Shown: positions 53,501-64,000 of the stretch, in pieces
How positions within the stretch are numbered: position 1 is the stretch's first letter
How the letters are laid out: the number at the start of each line of letters is the position of its first letter
Position numbers and translations under genes: made by a program
From: Haladaptatus cibarius D43
GTDB taxonomy: Archaea > Halobacteriota > Halobacteria > Halobacteriales > Haladaptataceae
Direction of reading: 5' to 3'
DNA length: 64,000 bases
NCBI RefSeq assembly: GCF_000710615.1
Contig: NZ_JDTH01000001.1
Location: forward strand, 310,001-374,000
The notes under the pieces: model-generated
Seen by the model: the letters and a program-made list of their open reading frames with translations, nothing else
What the model was told of the DNA's origin: nothing
Databases searched by the model: none

Positions 53501-54625
53501 TCAGTTCCGCTCGGGTTCCATCTCGCCGCCCATTTCTGCGGCATCGTCCACGTCATTGTCGAGTTCGGACAGCATCTCCTCGATATCATCTAGGCCCAAC
53601 ATCTTCTCCGTTTCGGGGTCGAACTCGTTGCTCTCAAGCATCGCGCCGTTGCCCTGCACGTCGCTTCCCGAGAGGTGTTTGCCGTAGCGTCCGACCAGCG
53701 ACGAGAGTTCCTGCGGCAGGACGAAGGTGGACGAGTCGCTCTCGCCGATTCGTTTCAGCGAATCCATGCCGCGGTCGATGACTGCCCGCTCGCCCATCGA
53801 TTCGGCGGATTTCGCGCGGAGGACGATGGAAACCGCATCACCCTGTGCTTCGAGAATCTGGCTCTGTTTTTCTCCCTGCGCCCGGATGATGTTCGAGGCT
53901 TTTTCTCCCTCGGCCGTCTCGATTGCGCTTCGTCGTTCACCCTGCGCTTCGAGAATCATTGCCCTGCGGCGGCGTTCCGCACTGGTCTGTTGTTCCATCG
54001 CGTCGGTGACGGCGCGACTCGGCATGACCTCGCGGACTTCGACGCTCTCGACGCGAATCCCCCAGTCGTCCGTCGGCGGGTCGATTTCCTCGCGGATTCG
54101 CGTGTTGATAACGTCCCGGCGACTTAGCGTGTCGTCGAGTTTCATATCACCAAGCACGGCCCGGAGCGTGGTTTGGCCGAGGTTGGACACCGCTTTTTCG
54201 TAGTTGTCCACACCGAGAAACGCCCGTTCCGGGTCCATCACCCTGACGTACAGAACGGCGTCCGCGATGACGGGTGAGTTGTCCGCGGTGATGGCCTCCT
54301 GTTTCGGTACGTCGAACACCCGCGTCCGCATGTCGAAACGGTGGGTCGCACTGACGAACGGCGGGATGAAGTGAATGCCGGGGTCGAGGAGTTCGCGGTA
54401 CTCGCCGAAGACGGTCAGCGCTCGCTTTTCGTAGGGGCCGACGATTTCCACGGCGCTGTTTACCGTAATTGCGGCGAGGCCGAGAAGGAGGATTCCGACG
54501 ATTGTGACCGCGTCGAGGTACGGTAGCGCGAGGAAAAAGAGAACGCCGAAGACGATTGCGAGGAGCACCGTCCCGAAACTGAGCCTCGCCGTCGTCTTGC
54601 CGAGCGTGTACAGCGGGTGGTTCAT
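53501..54625 (-). CDS. SPFH/Band 7 (stomatin-like) membrane protein
   Basis: A 374-residue protein. Two hydrophobic segments near residues 15-60 anchor it, followed by the SPFH domain (GPYEKRALTVFGEYRELLDPGIHFIPPFV, then TRVFDVPKQEAITADNSPVIADAVLYVRV). A charged coiled coil (AERRRRAMILEAQGERRSAIETAEGEK) leads to an acidic tail. Such proteins form membrane scaffolds and can control proteases. No NfeD partner is adjacent. It ends 8 bp from uvrB. Confidence 0.9.
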   Translation of the reverse strand: MNHPLYTLGKTTARLSFGTVLLAIVFGVLFFLALPYLDAVTIVGILLLGLAAITVNSAVEIVGPYEKRALTVFGEYRELLDPGIHFIPPFVSATHRFDMRTRVFDVPKQEAITADNSPVIADAVLYVRVMDPERAFLGVDNYEKAVSNLGQTTLRAVLGDMKLDDTLSRRDVINTRIREEIDPPTDDWGIRVESVEVREVMPSRAVTDAMEQQTSAERRRRAMILEAQGERRSAIETAEGEKASNIIRAQGEKQSQILEAQGDAVSIVLRAKSAESMGERAVIDRGMDSLKRIGESDSSTFVLPQELSSLVGRYGKHLSGSDVQGNGAMLESNEFDPETEKMLGLDDIEEMLSELDNDVDDAAEMGGEMEPERN

Positions 54626-55343
54626 GTATGAGAGTTAAGGCACCAATCGCTTAACAGTTACGTGCTAACGAATAGCGCATCAACGGGGGATTGGTGTTTG
54701 GTTTGTGAATTGGAACTGCGCTTTGTACGATAAACAACGGCTAGCAGTTTAAGCGAAGATGATTTATCGAAAGAAATCACGACTCCAATGAGACCGCAAA
54801 CCGCCCCCGCACCGCACTCCCCTACATCCTCCCCAACCGACTGCGCTTCCCAGTCGCTTCGCTCCTTGCGATGCCTGCGGGCCACGGCCGCAGGTCAGCA
54901 AGGCGCAAAGCGTCTTGCAAACCTCGTCCCTCGCACGCTGTTAGCATAGCCCCTCGGAGGTGAACTCCTCGGTGCTGTGCCAGCGCGCGCCATGTGGAAA
55001 TTCGAATTTTCGGAATCTTCACATCCACTCTGGCGCGCGGGAGCGAAGCGACTCGCGCGAGGTCTTCGTGAGCGACGGAGGAGTTCTCGTGAGTGACGGA
55101 GGAGCGAACGAGAGCACGGAAGAGCTGTGCTCTTCCGGAGCGAGCGAATGGCTCATCAGAGCGTGCCTTTGATGGTGGGCGACTGGAACGAGCGCGAGCG
55201 AGTGAGGGAGTCGGTTGAGGAGGTGTGTGGGCGGGTGCGGTGGCGGTCTGATTGGAGTCGGGAGTAGCTAGCGCCACTGCTAAACAAATTCCAGCCTCAA
55301 AGTAAAAATCTCGTCTCAACCAGTTTTCTCGCTAAATTGCTAG
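54626..55343. other. Gene-free gap with the compound repeat
   Basis: 718 bp without a supported gene. It is almost filled by the repeat at 54781-55259. The rest is AT-leaning sequence containing the likely promoter of the SPFH gene (TTAAGCGATTGGTG-type elements near 54640-54660). Confidence 0.5.
54781..55259. repeat. Dispersed repeat, copy 2, with inverted ends
   Basis: The ends are inverted copies: GACTCCAATGAGACCGC at 54781-54797 and, on the minus strand from 55259, GACTCCAATCAGACCGC. Similarity goes on inward through CCTCCyCAACCGACT blocks, so the arms are about 70 bp. The right half (55079-55259) is the reverse complement of copy 1 at 25900-26060. Inside are GAGTGACGGAGGAGCGAACG and TCTTCCGGAGCGAGCGA units and no coding sequence. 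Its structure suggests a MITE-like element. Confidence 0.65.
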
Positions 55344-57077
55344 TCAAAATCGTTCTCGAATCGAAGCAACCGTTTTCTCACCGACTCCTTCGACTTCTCG
55401 CAGTTCGTCATCCGACGCGGAGCGAATCCCGTCCAAACTGCCGAATCGACGGAACAGTTTTCGCCGGGTTTCCGGGCCGACGCCGCGAACGCCATCCAGT
55501 TCCGTCGAAACGTCGTCCCGGAGCGTCTGATGGTACTGCACCGCGAATCTGTGGGATTCGTCGCGCACTCGCTGAAGGATATGCAGTTGCGGTGCATCAC
55601 TTGGCCAGTCGAAGGTTCGAGTCGGCGTCACCACGATTTCTTCGGCTTTGGCGAGGCCGACGGCGGGCACGTCCCACCCGACTTCGTCCAGTGCCTCTCG
55701 CGCGGCGTCGAGTTGTCCCTTCCCGCCGTCGATGAGGAGCAACTCGGGGTCGGGACGCTCGTCACGGCCCACCACTGCTCGCTCCGCACGCCAGCGAATC
55801 AGGGTTCGCATGTTGTCGTAATCGTCGTTTTTCTCGTCCAGTTTCTTCCGGCGGTAGTCCGATTTCTCGGGCGACCCACCCGCAAAGACGACGTTACTGC
55901 CGACGACGGACGACCCTTGCGCGTGGCTCACGTCGAATCCTTCGATTCGCCCGATTGAAGACATCGACAGTTCATCGGCCAAGGCTCGTAGTTCGTCGGG
56001 CGCGTTCGCCCCTCGCCGGGCGTTTTTCAGCGCCAAATCGACGAGCGTGGCTTCTCGACCTGCGCCCGGAACGCGGACGGACACGTCCTCTGCGTCCAAC
56101 CAATCCAGCACGTCCATGTCGTCCGGACGTTCCGAAAGCAAGAGAGCATCGGGCAGTTCGCGCTCGGCGTAAAACTGCGGGATGAAGCCGCCGAAGACCG
56201 CGGCCACGTCGTCGCCGTCCGGCAGGGAAAGCGTGTGTCGGTCGCGGTCAACCAGTTGCCCGCGCTCGCTGTGCAGTCGGGCGACGGTGGCTCGTTCGCC
56301 CTCGACGGAGGCACCGAGCACGTCCACGGTTCGTTCGTCGCTCTGCGAGGAAATCGCGGCGGCGTCGCCGCCGTGGAACGATTCGACGGCTTCCAGTCGG
56401 TCGCGGAGGTTGGCCGCGCGCTCGAACTCCTTGCTTTGTGCCGATTCTTCCATTTCCTTGCGGAGCGGGGTCGCCAGCACGTCCGTCTCGCCGCCCAAGA
56501 ATCGCTCGACGCTCTCCACGTCGGCGAGGTACGCCTCGCGTCCGATTTCGTTCGTGCAAGGGGCGGTACAGAGGCCGATGTCGTAATCGAGACATGGGCG
56601 GTCACGGTTGGCGAACTTGAAGTCCGAACAGCCTCGGATGCCGTAGGCTTCCCGGAGTGCTTTGACGACGGTTTCGACGTTCGTCTTGCTCGTGAACGGC
56701 CCGAAAACGGTCGCACCCTCACGATTTGGGTCGCGGGTGATTTCGATTTGCGGAAACTCGTGGCCGGTCACCTGCACGAGGGGATACGATTTGTCGTCCT
56801 TCAGGCGGACGTTGTAGCGCGGCTGGTAGCGTTTGATGAGGTTCGCTTCCAACAGAAGCGCCTGCGTTTCCGTGTCGGTCACCGCGAAATCCAGCGCGTC
56901 GGTGCGTTCGACCATCCGGCCGATGCGGTTGCTTCGCGGGTCTGCATACGACCGCACGCGAGCGCGGAGGTCAACCGCCTTTCCGACGTACCTGACGGTG
57001 TCGCCCTCCAAAAACTGATACACGCCGGGGTCGCGGGGAAGTTCCGTCGCACGCTCTCTGACCGTTGCCGCATCCAT
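55344..57077 (-). CDS. uvrC: Excinuclease ABC subunit UvrC
   Basis: A 577-residue UvrC, the nuclease of nucleotide excision repair that cuts on both sides of a lesion. GIY-YIG domain at residues about 12-95 ([17 protein letters not shown]), Cys-rich region [16 protein letters not shown] motif ([18 protein letters not shown]), RNase H-like endonuclease core ([22 protein letters not shown] ... [14 protein letters not shown]), and tandem helix-hairpin-helix ([37 protein letters not shown]). With uvrB at 51414 it gives two of the three Uvr proteins; uvrA is not in the window. Confidence 0.96.
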   Translation of the reverse strand: MDAATVRERATELPRDPGVYQFLEGDTVRYVGKAVDLRARVRSYADPRSNRIGRMVERTDALDFAVTDTETQALLLEANLIKRYQPRYNVRLKDDKSYPLVQVTGHEFPQIEITRDPNREGATVFGPFTSKTNVETVVKALREAYGIRGCSDFKFANRDRPCLDYDIGLCTAPCTNEIGREAYLADVESVERFLGGETDVLATPLRKEMEESAQSKEFERAANLRDRLEAVESFHGGDAAAISSQSDERTVDVLGASVEGERATVARLHSERGQLVDRDRHTLSLPDGDDVAAVFGGFIPQFYAERELPDALLLSERPDDMDVLDWLDAEDVSVRVPGAGREATLVDLALKNARRGANAPDELRALADELSMSSIGRIEGFDVSHAQGSSVVGSNVVFAGGSPEKSDYRRKKLDEKNDDYDNMRTLIRWRAERAVVGRDERPDPELLLIDGGKGQLDAAREALDEVGWDVPAVGLAKAEEIVVTPTRTFDWPSDAPQLHILQRVRDESHRFAVQYHQTLRDDVSTELDGVRGVGPETRRKLFRRFGSLDGIRSASDDELREVEGVGEKTVASIRERF

Positions 57078-57320
57078 CGATTTCGGTTAGTCGTCGTGGG
57101 AGTTTGAACCTGTCCCTACCGGGGGATTGTTCGTGATTTAGTGTGTTACCATGACACCCTGTAATGCTCGGTAGTAATACAGCGTTTGCCGCGTTCAACC
57201 ACTCGTTTTTATTCGGTGGGGTCACGTTAGTGGGGACAGAACATGGTCAACCGCAAGAAAACGATGGTACTGATTGCAAACCGAACCGGATGGACTGACG
57301 TTCATCGCTAGCAACCTCTA
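57078..57320. other. Promoter gap between uvrC and the ASST-like gene
   Basis: 243 bp. A 22-codon frame (57243-57311, MVNRKKTMVLIANRTGWTDV then HR) with an upstream TTTTTATTC could be a tiny gene or just promoter sequence; I do not call it. Nothing else is supported. Confidence 0.4.
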
Positions 57321-58790
57321 ATGATTTCAATCTCGAAACGCCGCCTTCGAGCAGTGTTCGCCGCCCTCCTCATGCTGTCGGTTCTGACAGTCGGATACGG
57401 AGTTGCGACATCGTGGACGGAGACGACGTTTGAATCCCATATCGACGGAAGTGACGTGGATAGAGAAGCACAAGTCGCCCCCGAAGCGGATGGCATCACG
57501 GTCATTGCCACGGACTCGAACTCGTGGCGAGGACAGGCCAGCGAAGGGCCGCGCGCGCGCGCAGAACTCGTCGCGCTCAATCCCAACGGGACGGTGAAGT
57601 ATTACAACGACTCCCACACGCGCTACTGGGACGTTGACCCGGTTCCGGGCACGGACGCGACGGTCGAGTACTCCTACGCCGACCATCTCGAAGGAAGTGA
57701 GTGTCCGAGCGCCGACGAGTGGAACGCGAGCGACTACGGCGTTGACCAAGAGACGTGGGATACCTACTACGACACCCACGGCGACATCAACGCCTGTACG
57801 TTCAACGGCGTTGAGCGCGTGAACCTCACGACCGGCGAGGTCGAGGACGTGTGGGGTCACCCGACGCCCGGAAAAGAGGCCTCGCGCTACCACGACGTTG
57901 ACCGCATCAACGAGACGCACCTCGTCGTCGCCGACATCTACCTCGACGGCGTGTTCGTCGTGAACACCGAATCCGACGACATCGTGTGGCGCTGGAACGC
58001 CTCCGACGACTTCGACCCCGAGGCAACCGGTGGCCCATACCCGAAAGACTGGTCGCACATCAACGACGTTGAAGTCCTCGAAAACGGCCGAATCACGGTG
58101 AGTCCTCGAAATCTCGACCGCGTGGTGTTTCTGTCCCCGGACAACCACTCCGCTATCAAATCGGACACCCTCGGCGAGGAGGACAACTACGACATCCTCT
58201 ACGAACAGCACAACCCCGACTACGTCAACGAATCCAACGGCGGGCCTGCTGAAATCGTCGCCGACAGCGAGAACAACCGCGTCATCGAATATCAGCGGAA
58301 CGGAAACGGAGAGTGGGAACAGTCGTGGATTTGGCGAGATGGCAGAATGCAGTGGCCCCGAGACGCAGACCGCCTGCCGAACAGCCACACCCTCATCGGC
58401 GATTCGAACGGCAATCGCGTCTTCGAAGTCGATGAAAACGGCGAAGTCGTCTGGCAACTCAACATCGCGTTCCCCTACGAAGTCGAACGACTCGGAACCG
58501 GTGATGAATCCGCAGGCGGCCCGAGCGCCCAATCCGCGGACATCGCCTCCCGCACCGGAAACGTCGGCGACCAGTTCTGGATTGCCGTGAAGAACTTCAT
58601 CCCCGGCAAATATCTGAACGGCTTGATGTACATCACGCCGGTCTGGATGGGCGTCCCCGAAGTGTTCGCCATCGCGCTCGGCCTCGTTGCCGCCCTCATC
58701 TGGGGTGGCATCGAAGCGAACTGGTACCGGAAGCGCCGCGGAGAGATTACCAGCGAGCAACCTGAAGAACAAGAGCAGTCGATGGACTGA
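57321..58790 (+). CDS. Arylsulfotransferase (ASST)-like membrane-anchored protein
   Basis: A 489-residue protein. An N-terminal helix (RRLRAVFAALLMLSVLTVGYGVA) and a C-terminal helix (EVFAIALGLVAALIWGGIEA) anchor it, leaving a beta-propeller of about 400 residues outside. HDVDRINETHLVVADI, WSHINDVEVLENGRITVSPRN and WPRDADRLPNSHTLIGDSNGNRVFEVDENGEVVW are propeller blades of the arylsulfotransferase type. Enzymes of this family move sulfate between aryl groups. The substrate is unknown. Confidence 0.82.
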   Translation: MISISKRRLRAVFAALLMLSVLTVGYGVATSWTETTFESHIDGSDVDREAQVAPEADGITVIATDSNSWRGQASEGPRARAELVALNPNGTVKYYNDSHTRYWDVDPVPGTDATVEYSYADHLEGSECPSADEWNASDYGVDQETWDTYYDTHGDINACTFNGVERVNLTTGEVEDVWGHPTPGKEASRYHDVDRINETHLVVADIYLDGVFVVNTESDDIVWRWNASDDFDPEATGGPYPKDWSHINDVEVLENGRITVSPRNLDRVVFLSPDNHSAIKSDTLGEEDNYDILYEQHNPDYVNESNGGPAEIVADSENNRVIEYQRNGNGEWEQSWIWRDGRMQWPRDADRLPNSHTLIGDSNGNRVFEVDENGEVVWQLNIAFPYEVERLGTGDESAGGPSAQSADIASRTGNVGDQFWIAVKNFIPGKYLNGLMYITPVWMGVPEVFAIALGLVAALIWGGIEANWYRKRRGEITSEQPEEQEQSMD

Positions 58791-58818
58791 GCCGAGGGTT
58801 TCAGAATCGGTTTCTCAA

Positions 58819-59415
58819 CTACGCCTTTTCTCGCCCGAGTGTAGTCCGAATCCGCCGAGCGGCGTCTTCGGCCTCCTTGCCGTTTACGGGCACGTAAATC
58901 GGCTCTCTTCCGGCGCGTTCGATGACCAACTCTTCCGACTGAGTGACGAAATACAGCGCACCGAGGACGAACGCGACGAACAGCAACACACCGCCAATCA
59001 GCAGCAAGGCATCTGTGAGAACGCCGAACATAACCGCCATCGAGGAAATCATCTGGCCGACGCCGCCGATGATTTGGTCGTTTGGTGCTTCGGTGTTGCC
59101 GAGTTTGGCGAGGATACCGCTGCTGTTTATCAAAAATCCTCCGCCGAGGAGAATGATTCCGTAGACGACGCTCCGGATGACCCACGAAAGGTAGCCGTCG
59201 TGACCGGTCGGTTGGACGCTGGCATCGAGGACGTTCGGGCGGTCTGCGTGGTCGAATCGCCGACCGCCACCTTCGGGCATGAACGCGAGCACGCGATGGC
59301 TCGTCACCGCGATTCGCGCCCCTTCCAGTTCGATTTCCTCCTCGATGTCCTCGCCCGCGAACAGCATATCCAGCAGGCGGTCGTCCGATGCCTCGGACAG
59401 CGGGGACTGTCGCAT
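58819..59415 (-). CDS. Membrane protein with N-terminal PH-like segment
   Basis: A 198-residue protein. Residues 1-60 (LLDMLFAGEDIEEEIELEGARIAVTSHRVLAFMPEG) resemble the bacterial PH-type domain. Three or four membrane spans follow (residues about 78-100, 115-135, 140-160), and the end (EELVIERAGREPIYVPVNGKEAEDAARRIRTTL) again looks like half of such a domain split by the membrane part. Function unknown. Confidence 0.7.
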   Translation of the reverse strand: MRQSPLSEASDDRLLDMLFAGEDIEEEIELEGARIAVTSHRVLAFMPEGGGRRFDHADRPNVLDASVQPTGHDGYLSWVIRSVVYGIILLGGGFLINSSGILAKLGNTEAPNDQIIGGVGQMISSMAVMFGVLTDALLLIGGVLLFVAFVLGALYFVTQSEELVIERAGREPIYVPVNGKEAEDAARRIRTTLGREKA

Positions 59416-59504
59416 CGTTTATCGGGTCAATCACGGAGTTAAATAAGGTTGCGGCTACGGCATCCCTCGCCAGATACAAATCCGCGACGGGAGAACAGTG
59501 GGCC

Positions 59505-59759
59505 ATGACCGACGTGCGCGTCTGGCTCGTGGAACGGACGTACAGCGACCGCGACCTGCTGACGCTGGTGTATGCGACGCCGGACGGCGAGCAGTATCTC
59601 CAAAAGGAATTGGCCGGGCGACTCGGCGGCGAGACGACCGCCGCAATCGAAGTCGGACAAGACAGGCTGTCGTCTGTGGCGGACGACAGCCGTCAGCAAC
59701 GCTATGCTGAGGAAGTAACGCGAATGGCTGCCAAACACGACCCGAGCGATACGGTGTGA
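59505..59759 (+). CDS. Small haloarchaeal protein, paralogue of the gene at 28686
   Basis: An 84-residue protein: MTDVRVWLVERTYSDRDLLT, LVYATPDGEQYLQKE, RYAEEVTRMAAKHDPSDTV. It is the core of the 110-residue protein at 28686-29018 without its acidic extension. ATG 59505 is chosen because the shared VRVWLVERTYS follows directly. The ABC transporter starts 44 bp downstream. Function unknown. Confidence 0.7.
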   Translation: MTDVRVWLVERTYSDRDLLTLVYATPDGEQYLQKELAGRLGGETTAAIEVGQDRLSSVADDSRQQRYAEEVTRMAAKHDPSDTV

Positions 59760-59803
59760 CATAGAACAGTACTGTTTTATGTTCGTTCCAGCAACCCGGA
59801 ACC

Positions 59804-60721
59804 ATGACCGCCATTCGACTCGACGGCGTGACGAAACGCTACGGTAGCGTCACCGCCGTCAACGACCTCTCGCTCGACGTGAAAGAGGGAGAGGTGTTCG
59901 GATTTCTCGGGCCGAACGGCGCGGGGAAATCGACGACCATCAATCTCCTTCTCGACTTTATTCGGCCGAGCGAAGGCACCGTTTCCGTCCTCGGGCACGA
60001 TGCACAGAAAGAGAGCGTCGCGATTCGAGAACGAATCGGCGTCCTCCCCGAAGGATTTTCCGTCTACGACCGCTTGACCGGTAGACAGCATTTGGAGTTC
60101 GCCATCGAATCGAAGGAGACGAACGACGACCCCGACGAACTGCTCGACAGAGTCGGACTGTCGGCGGAAGACGCCGACCGAAAGGCGGGTGGCTATTCGA
60201 AGGGGATGGCCCAACGACTCGCGTTCGCCATGGCACTCGTGGGCGACCCCGACCTATTGATTCTGGACGAACCCTCGACCGGACTCGACCCGAACGGGGC
60301 GCGTGAGATGCGCGAAATCGTCAGAGAGGAAAAAGAGCGCGGCGCGACCATCTTCTTCTCCAGTCACATCCTCGGACAGGTCGAAGCGGTCTGTGACCGA
60401 GTCGGAATTCTCAACGAAGGCGAACTCGTCGCGGAGGACTCCATCGAAGGACTCAAAGAGAACGTCGGCGGCGACACCGCGATGACGGTCGAAACGAAGT
60501 CGCTTTCTACAGACGCGGTGTCCGCGGTGCGCGACCTCGACGGCGTGACGAACGTCAACCGGGACGGAAACGAGTTGTTCGTGAACTGCGATTCGGAGAC
60601 GAAAACGACCGTCATCGCCACGCTGGAAAATACAGGTGCGGACGTCGTGGACTTCGAAACCGACGAAACCTCGCTGGAAGACCTCTTCATTAGCTACACG
60701 GAGACAGAGGCTACAGCATGA
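59804..60721 (+). CDS. ABC transporter ATP-binding protein
   Basis: A 305-residue ATPase of the NatA/CcmA-like export class. Walker A GPNGAGKSTTINLLL, signature YSKGMAQRLAFAMALVGD (in place of LSGGQ), Walker B LLILDEPSTGLDPNGA, H-loop FFSSHILGQVE. Residues about 225-300 are a C-terminal accessory domain. Its stop overlaps the permease start (ATGA), so the two make one transporter. The substrate cannot be told; efflux is likely. Confidence 0.93.
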   Translation: MTAIRLDGVTKRYGSVTAVNDLSLDVKEGEVFGFLGPNGAGKSTTINLLLDFIRPSEGTVSVLGHDAQKESVAIRERIGVLPEGFSVYDRLTGRQHLEFAIESKETNDDPDELLDRVGLSAEDADRKAGGYSKGMAQRLAFAMALVGDPDLLILDEPSTGLDPNGAREMREIVREEKERGATIFFSSHILGQVEAVCDRVGILNEGELVAEDSIEGLKENVGGDTAMTVETKSLSTDAVSAVRDLDGVTNVNRDGNELFVNCDSETKTTVIATLENTGADVVDFETDETSLEDLFISYTETEATA

Positions 60722-61599
60722 CGTGGAAAGCAGTCGCCCGGAAGGATTTCCGCGATTCGCTCCGGTCGCGGTGGTTCTGGGTCATCTCTGCGATTTTCAT
60801 CGGCCTGTTCATCGGGAGCGCGTACTTCGTCGGGGCGGGATTGGGAGACATAGACCAGCAGGTCAGCACTGACGCATTCCTCGCTCTCCTGGGTGGACGA
60901 GTCGTTGCACTCCTCGTCCCGCTCATAGCGCTCGTCGTCGCCTACAACGCCATCGTTGGGGAACGTGAATCGGGTACGATAAAGCTCATGCTGTCGCTTC
61001 CCCACTCTCGGCAAGACGTTGTGGTCGGAAAGCTACTGGGACGGAGCGGCGTCATCGCCGTTCCGATTTTGCTCGGCATGGTGGCCGCCGGAATCACTCT
61101 CGTCGTCTTCGGCATCAACCTCGAAATCGTGAACTACCTGCTGTTTACGGTGCTGACGATTGTGCTCGGCGTGACGTTCGTCAGCATTGCTATCGGAATT
61201 TCGGCCGCCACGTCCACGAACCGCCGTTCGATGGTCGTTTCCGTCGCGCTGTACGTCCTGTTCACGCAACTGTGGACCTACGTTCGCCGAATGCTCCTCT
61301 ACGTTGACGATGGACTTTCACTCGGGTGGGAGACAGCGCAGTTTGCCAAATACAGCATGTTTGTTAAATATTTCAACCCCATTCGGGCCTACGAAACTCT
61401 CGCCGCAACGCTCTACATGGGTAGCACGCTCGACGCTCGACTATATCAGCAATCGGCGAGAGTTCGCCAAGCCTACGCACAAATCCTCGGCGAGACGCCG
61501 TTCTATCTCTCCGACGCCGTCGTGGTGGCGCAGTTCCTCCTTTGGTTGCTCATTCCGGTCGCGGTTGGGTACCTGCTCTTCGACAGGGCGGAACTCTGA
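60718..61599 (+). CDS. ABC-2 type transporter permease
   Basis: A 293-residue permease. Six membrane segments, including WFWVISAIFIGLFIGSAYFV, VALLVPLIALVVAYNAIVG and FLLWLLIPVAVGYLLF. The motif GERESGTIKLMLSLPHSRQDVVVGKLLGR is typical of ABC-2 permeases of the NosY/CcmB-like group. A large extracytoplasmic loop lies between spans 5 and 6. It works with the preceding ATPase. Confidence 0.92.
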   Translation: MTWKAVARKDFRDSLRSRWFWVISAIFIGLFIGSAYFVGAGLGDIDQQVSTDAFLALLGGRVVALLVPLIALVVAYNAIVGERESGTIKLMLSLPHSRQDVVVGKLLGRSGVIAVPILLGMVAAGITLVVFGINLEIVNYLLFTVLTIVLGVTFVSIAIGISAATSTNRRSMVVSVALYVLFTQLWTYVRRMLLYVDDGLSLGWETAQFAKYSMFVKYFNPIRAYETLAATLYMGSTLDARLYQQSARVRQAYAQILGETPFYLSDAVVVAQFLLWLLIPVAVGYLLFDRAEL

Positions 61600-61625
61600 G
61601 ATTGGTTGGTTCGAGCCGACTTGAA

Positions 61626-64000
<2,375 letters not shown>

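Noticed and set aside
57243-57311. 22-codon frame upstream of the ASST-like gene
   Set aside because: Too short, with no membrane helix or conserved motif; it lies where the promoter is expected.

Overview
The window is chromosome-like DNA of a halophilic archaeon (class Halobacteria). This is shown by strongly acidic proteins, archaeal information-processing genes (L39e, L31e, IF-6, prefoldin alpha, FtsY, TBP, RadA, NMD3, Orc1/Cdc6), haloarchaea-restricted small families (DUF5784, DUF5786, DUF5789, DUF7344-like), many Tat-type signal peptides, and TATA-like boxes about 25-32 bp upstream of starts that suggest leaderless transcripts. The overall style recalls genera such as Haladaptatus, but the genus is only a guess.

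Layout. 0-5.2 kb: J-domain/ferredoxin fusion, RNA cyclic phosphodiesterase, then a translation and protein-targeting cluster (rpl39e-rpl31e-tif6, a DUF7344-like gene, pfdA-ftsY). The gap after ftsY holds a set of strong hairpins with related loops, a candidate RNA. 5.6-9.8 kb: tRNA m2,2G10 methyltransferase, thyA-folA, three small membrane proteins, tbp. 10-16 kb: TPR protein, DUF424, the Fe-S assembly pair sufS/sufU with an HD-domain gene broken by a stop codon between them, an acetyltransferase, radA. 15.7-25.7 kb: pspAB and htpX, nmd3-taw2, a 29-codon microgene, a Tat-exported amidase, a Rad3/XPD-type helicase and an M50-family protein without its HExxH motif. 25.9-36 kb: a dispersed GC-rich repeat, a secreted nuclease with a mosaic architecture, many small haloarchaeal genes, a PHP phosphoesterase, a ferredoxin, two tandem cupin/zinc-ribbon proteins beside an iron-box-like site, and a protoglobin.

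36.2-36.75 kb is the most unusual stretch: 585 bp without a convincing gene, AT-rich at one end with three copies of a 17-bp repeat, then several elements resembling haloarchaeal origin recognition boxes with G-strings. No orc1/cdc6 lies beside it; one lies about 12 kb away (48.85 kb). 37-44.9 kb: aldo/keto reductase, exported proteins (including a beta-helix protein with C-terminal repeats), glutaryl-CoA dehydrogenase-like protein, GATase. 44.9-46.1 kb is an AT-rich island with a frameshifted secreted-protein gene and a small membrane protein. 46.1-48.4 kb holds an acyl-CoA-ligase-like and an alpha/beta-hydrolase-like gene, both lacking key catalytic residues. 48.6-64 kb: orc1/cdc6, a divergent toxin-antitoxin-like pair, bacterial-type repair genes (uvrB, uvrC, ligA), an SPFH protein, a second and more complex copy of the dispersed repeat, an arylsulfotransferase-like protein and an ABC exporter.

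I found no rRNA, tRNA, CRISPR array or intact transposase. All calls come from reading the sequence; no database search was run.
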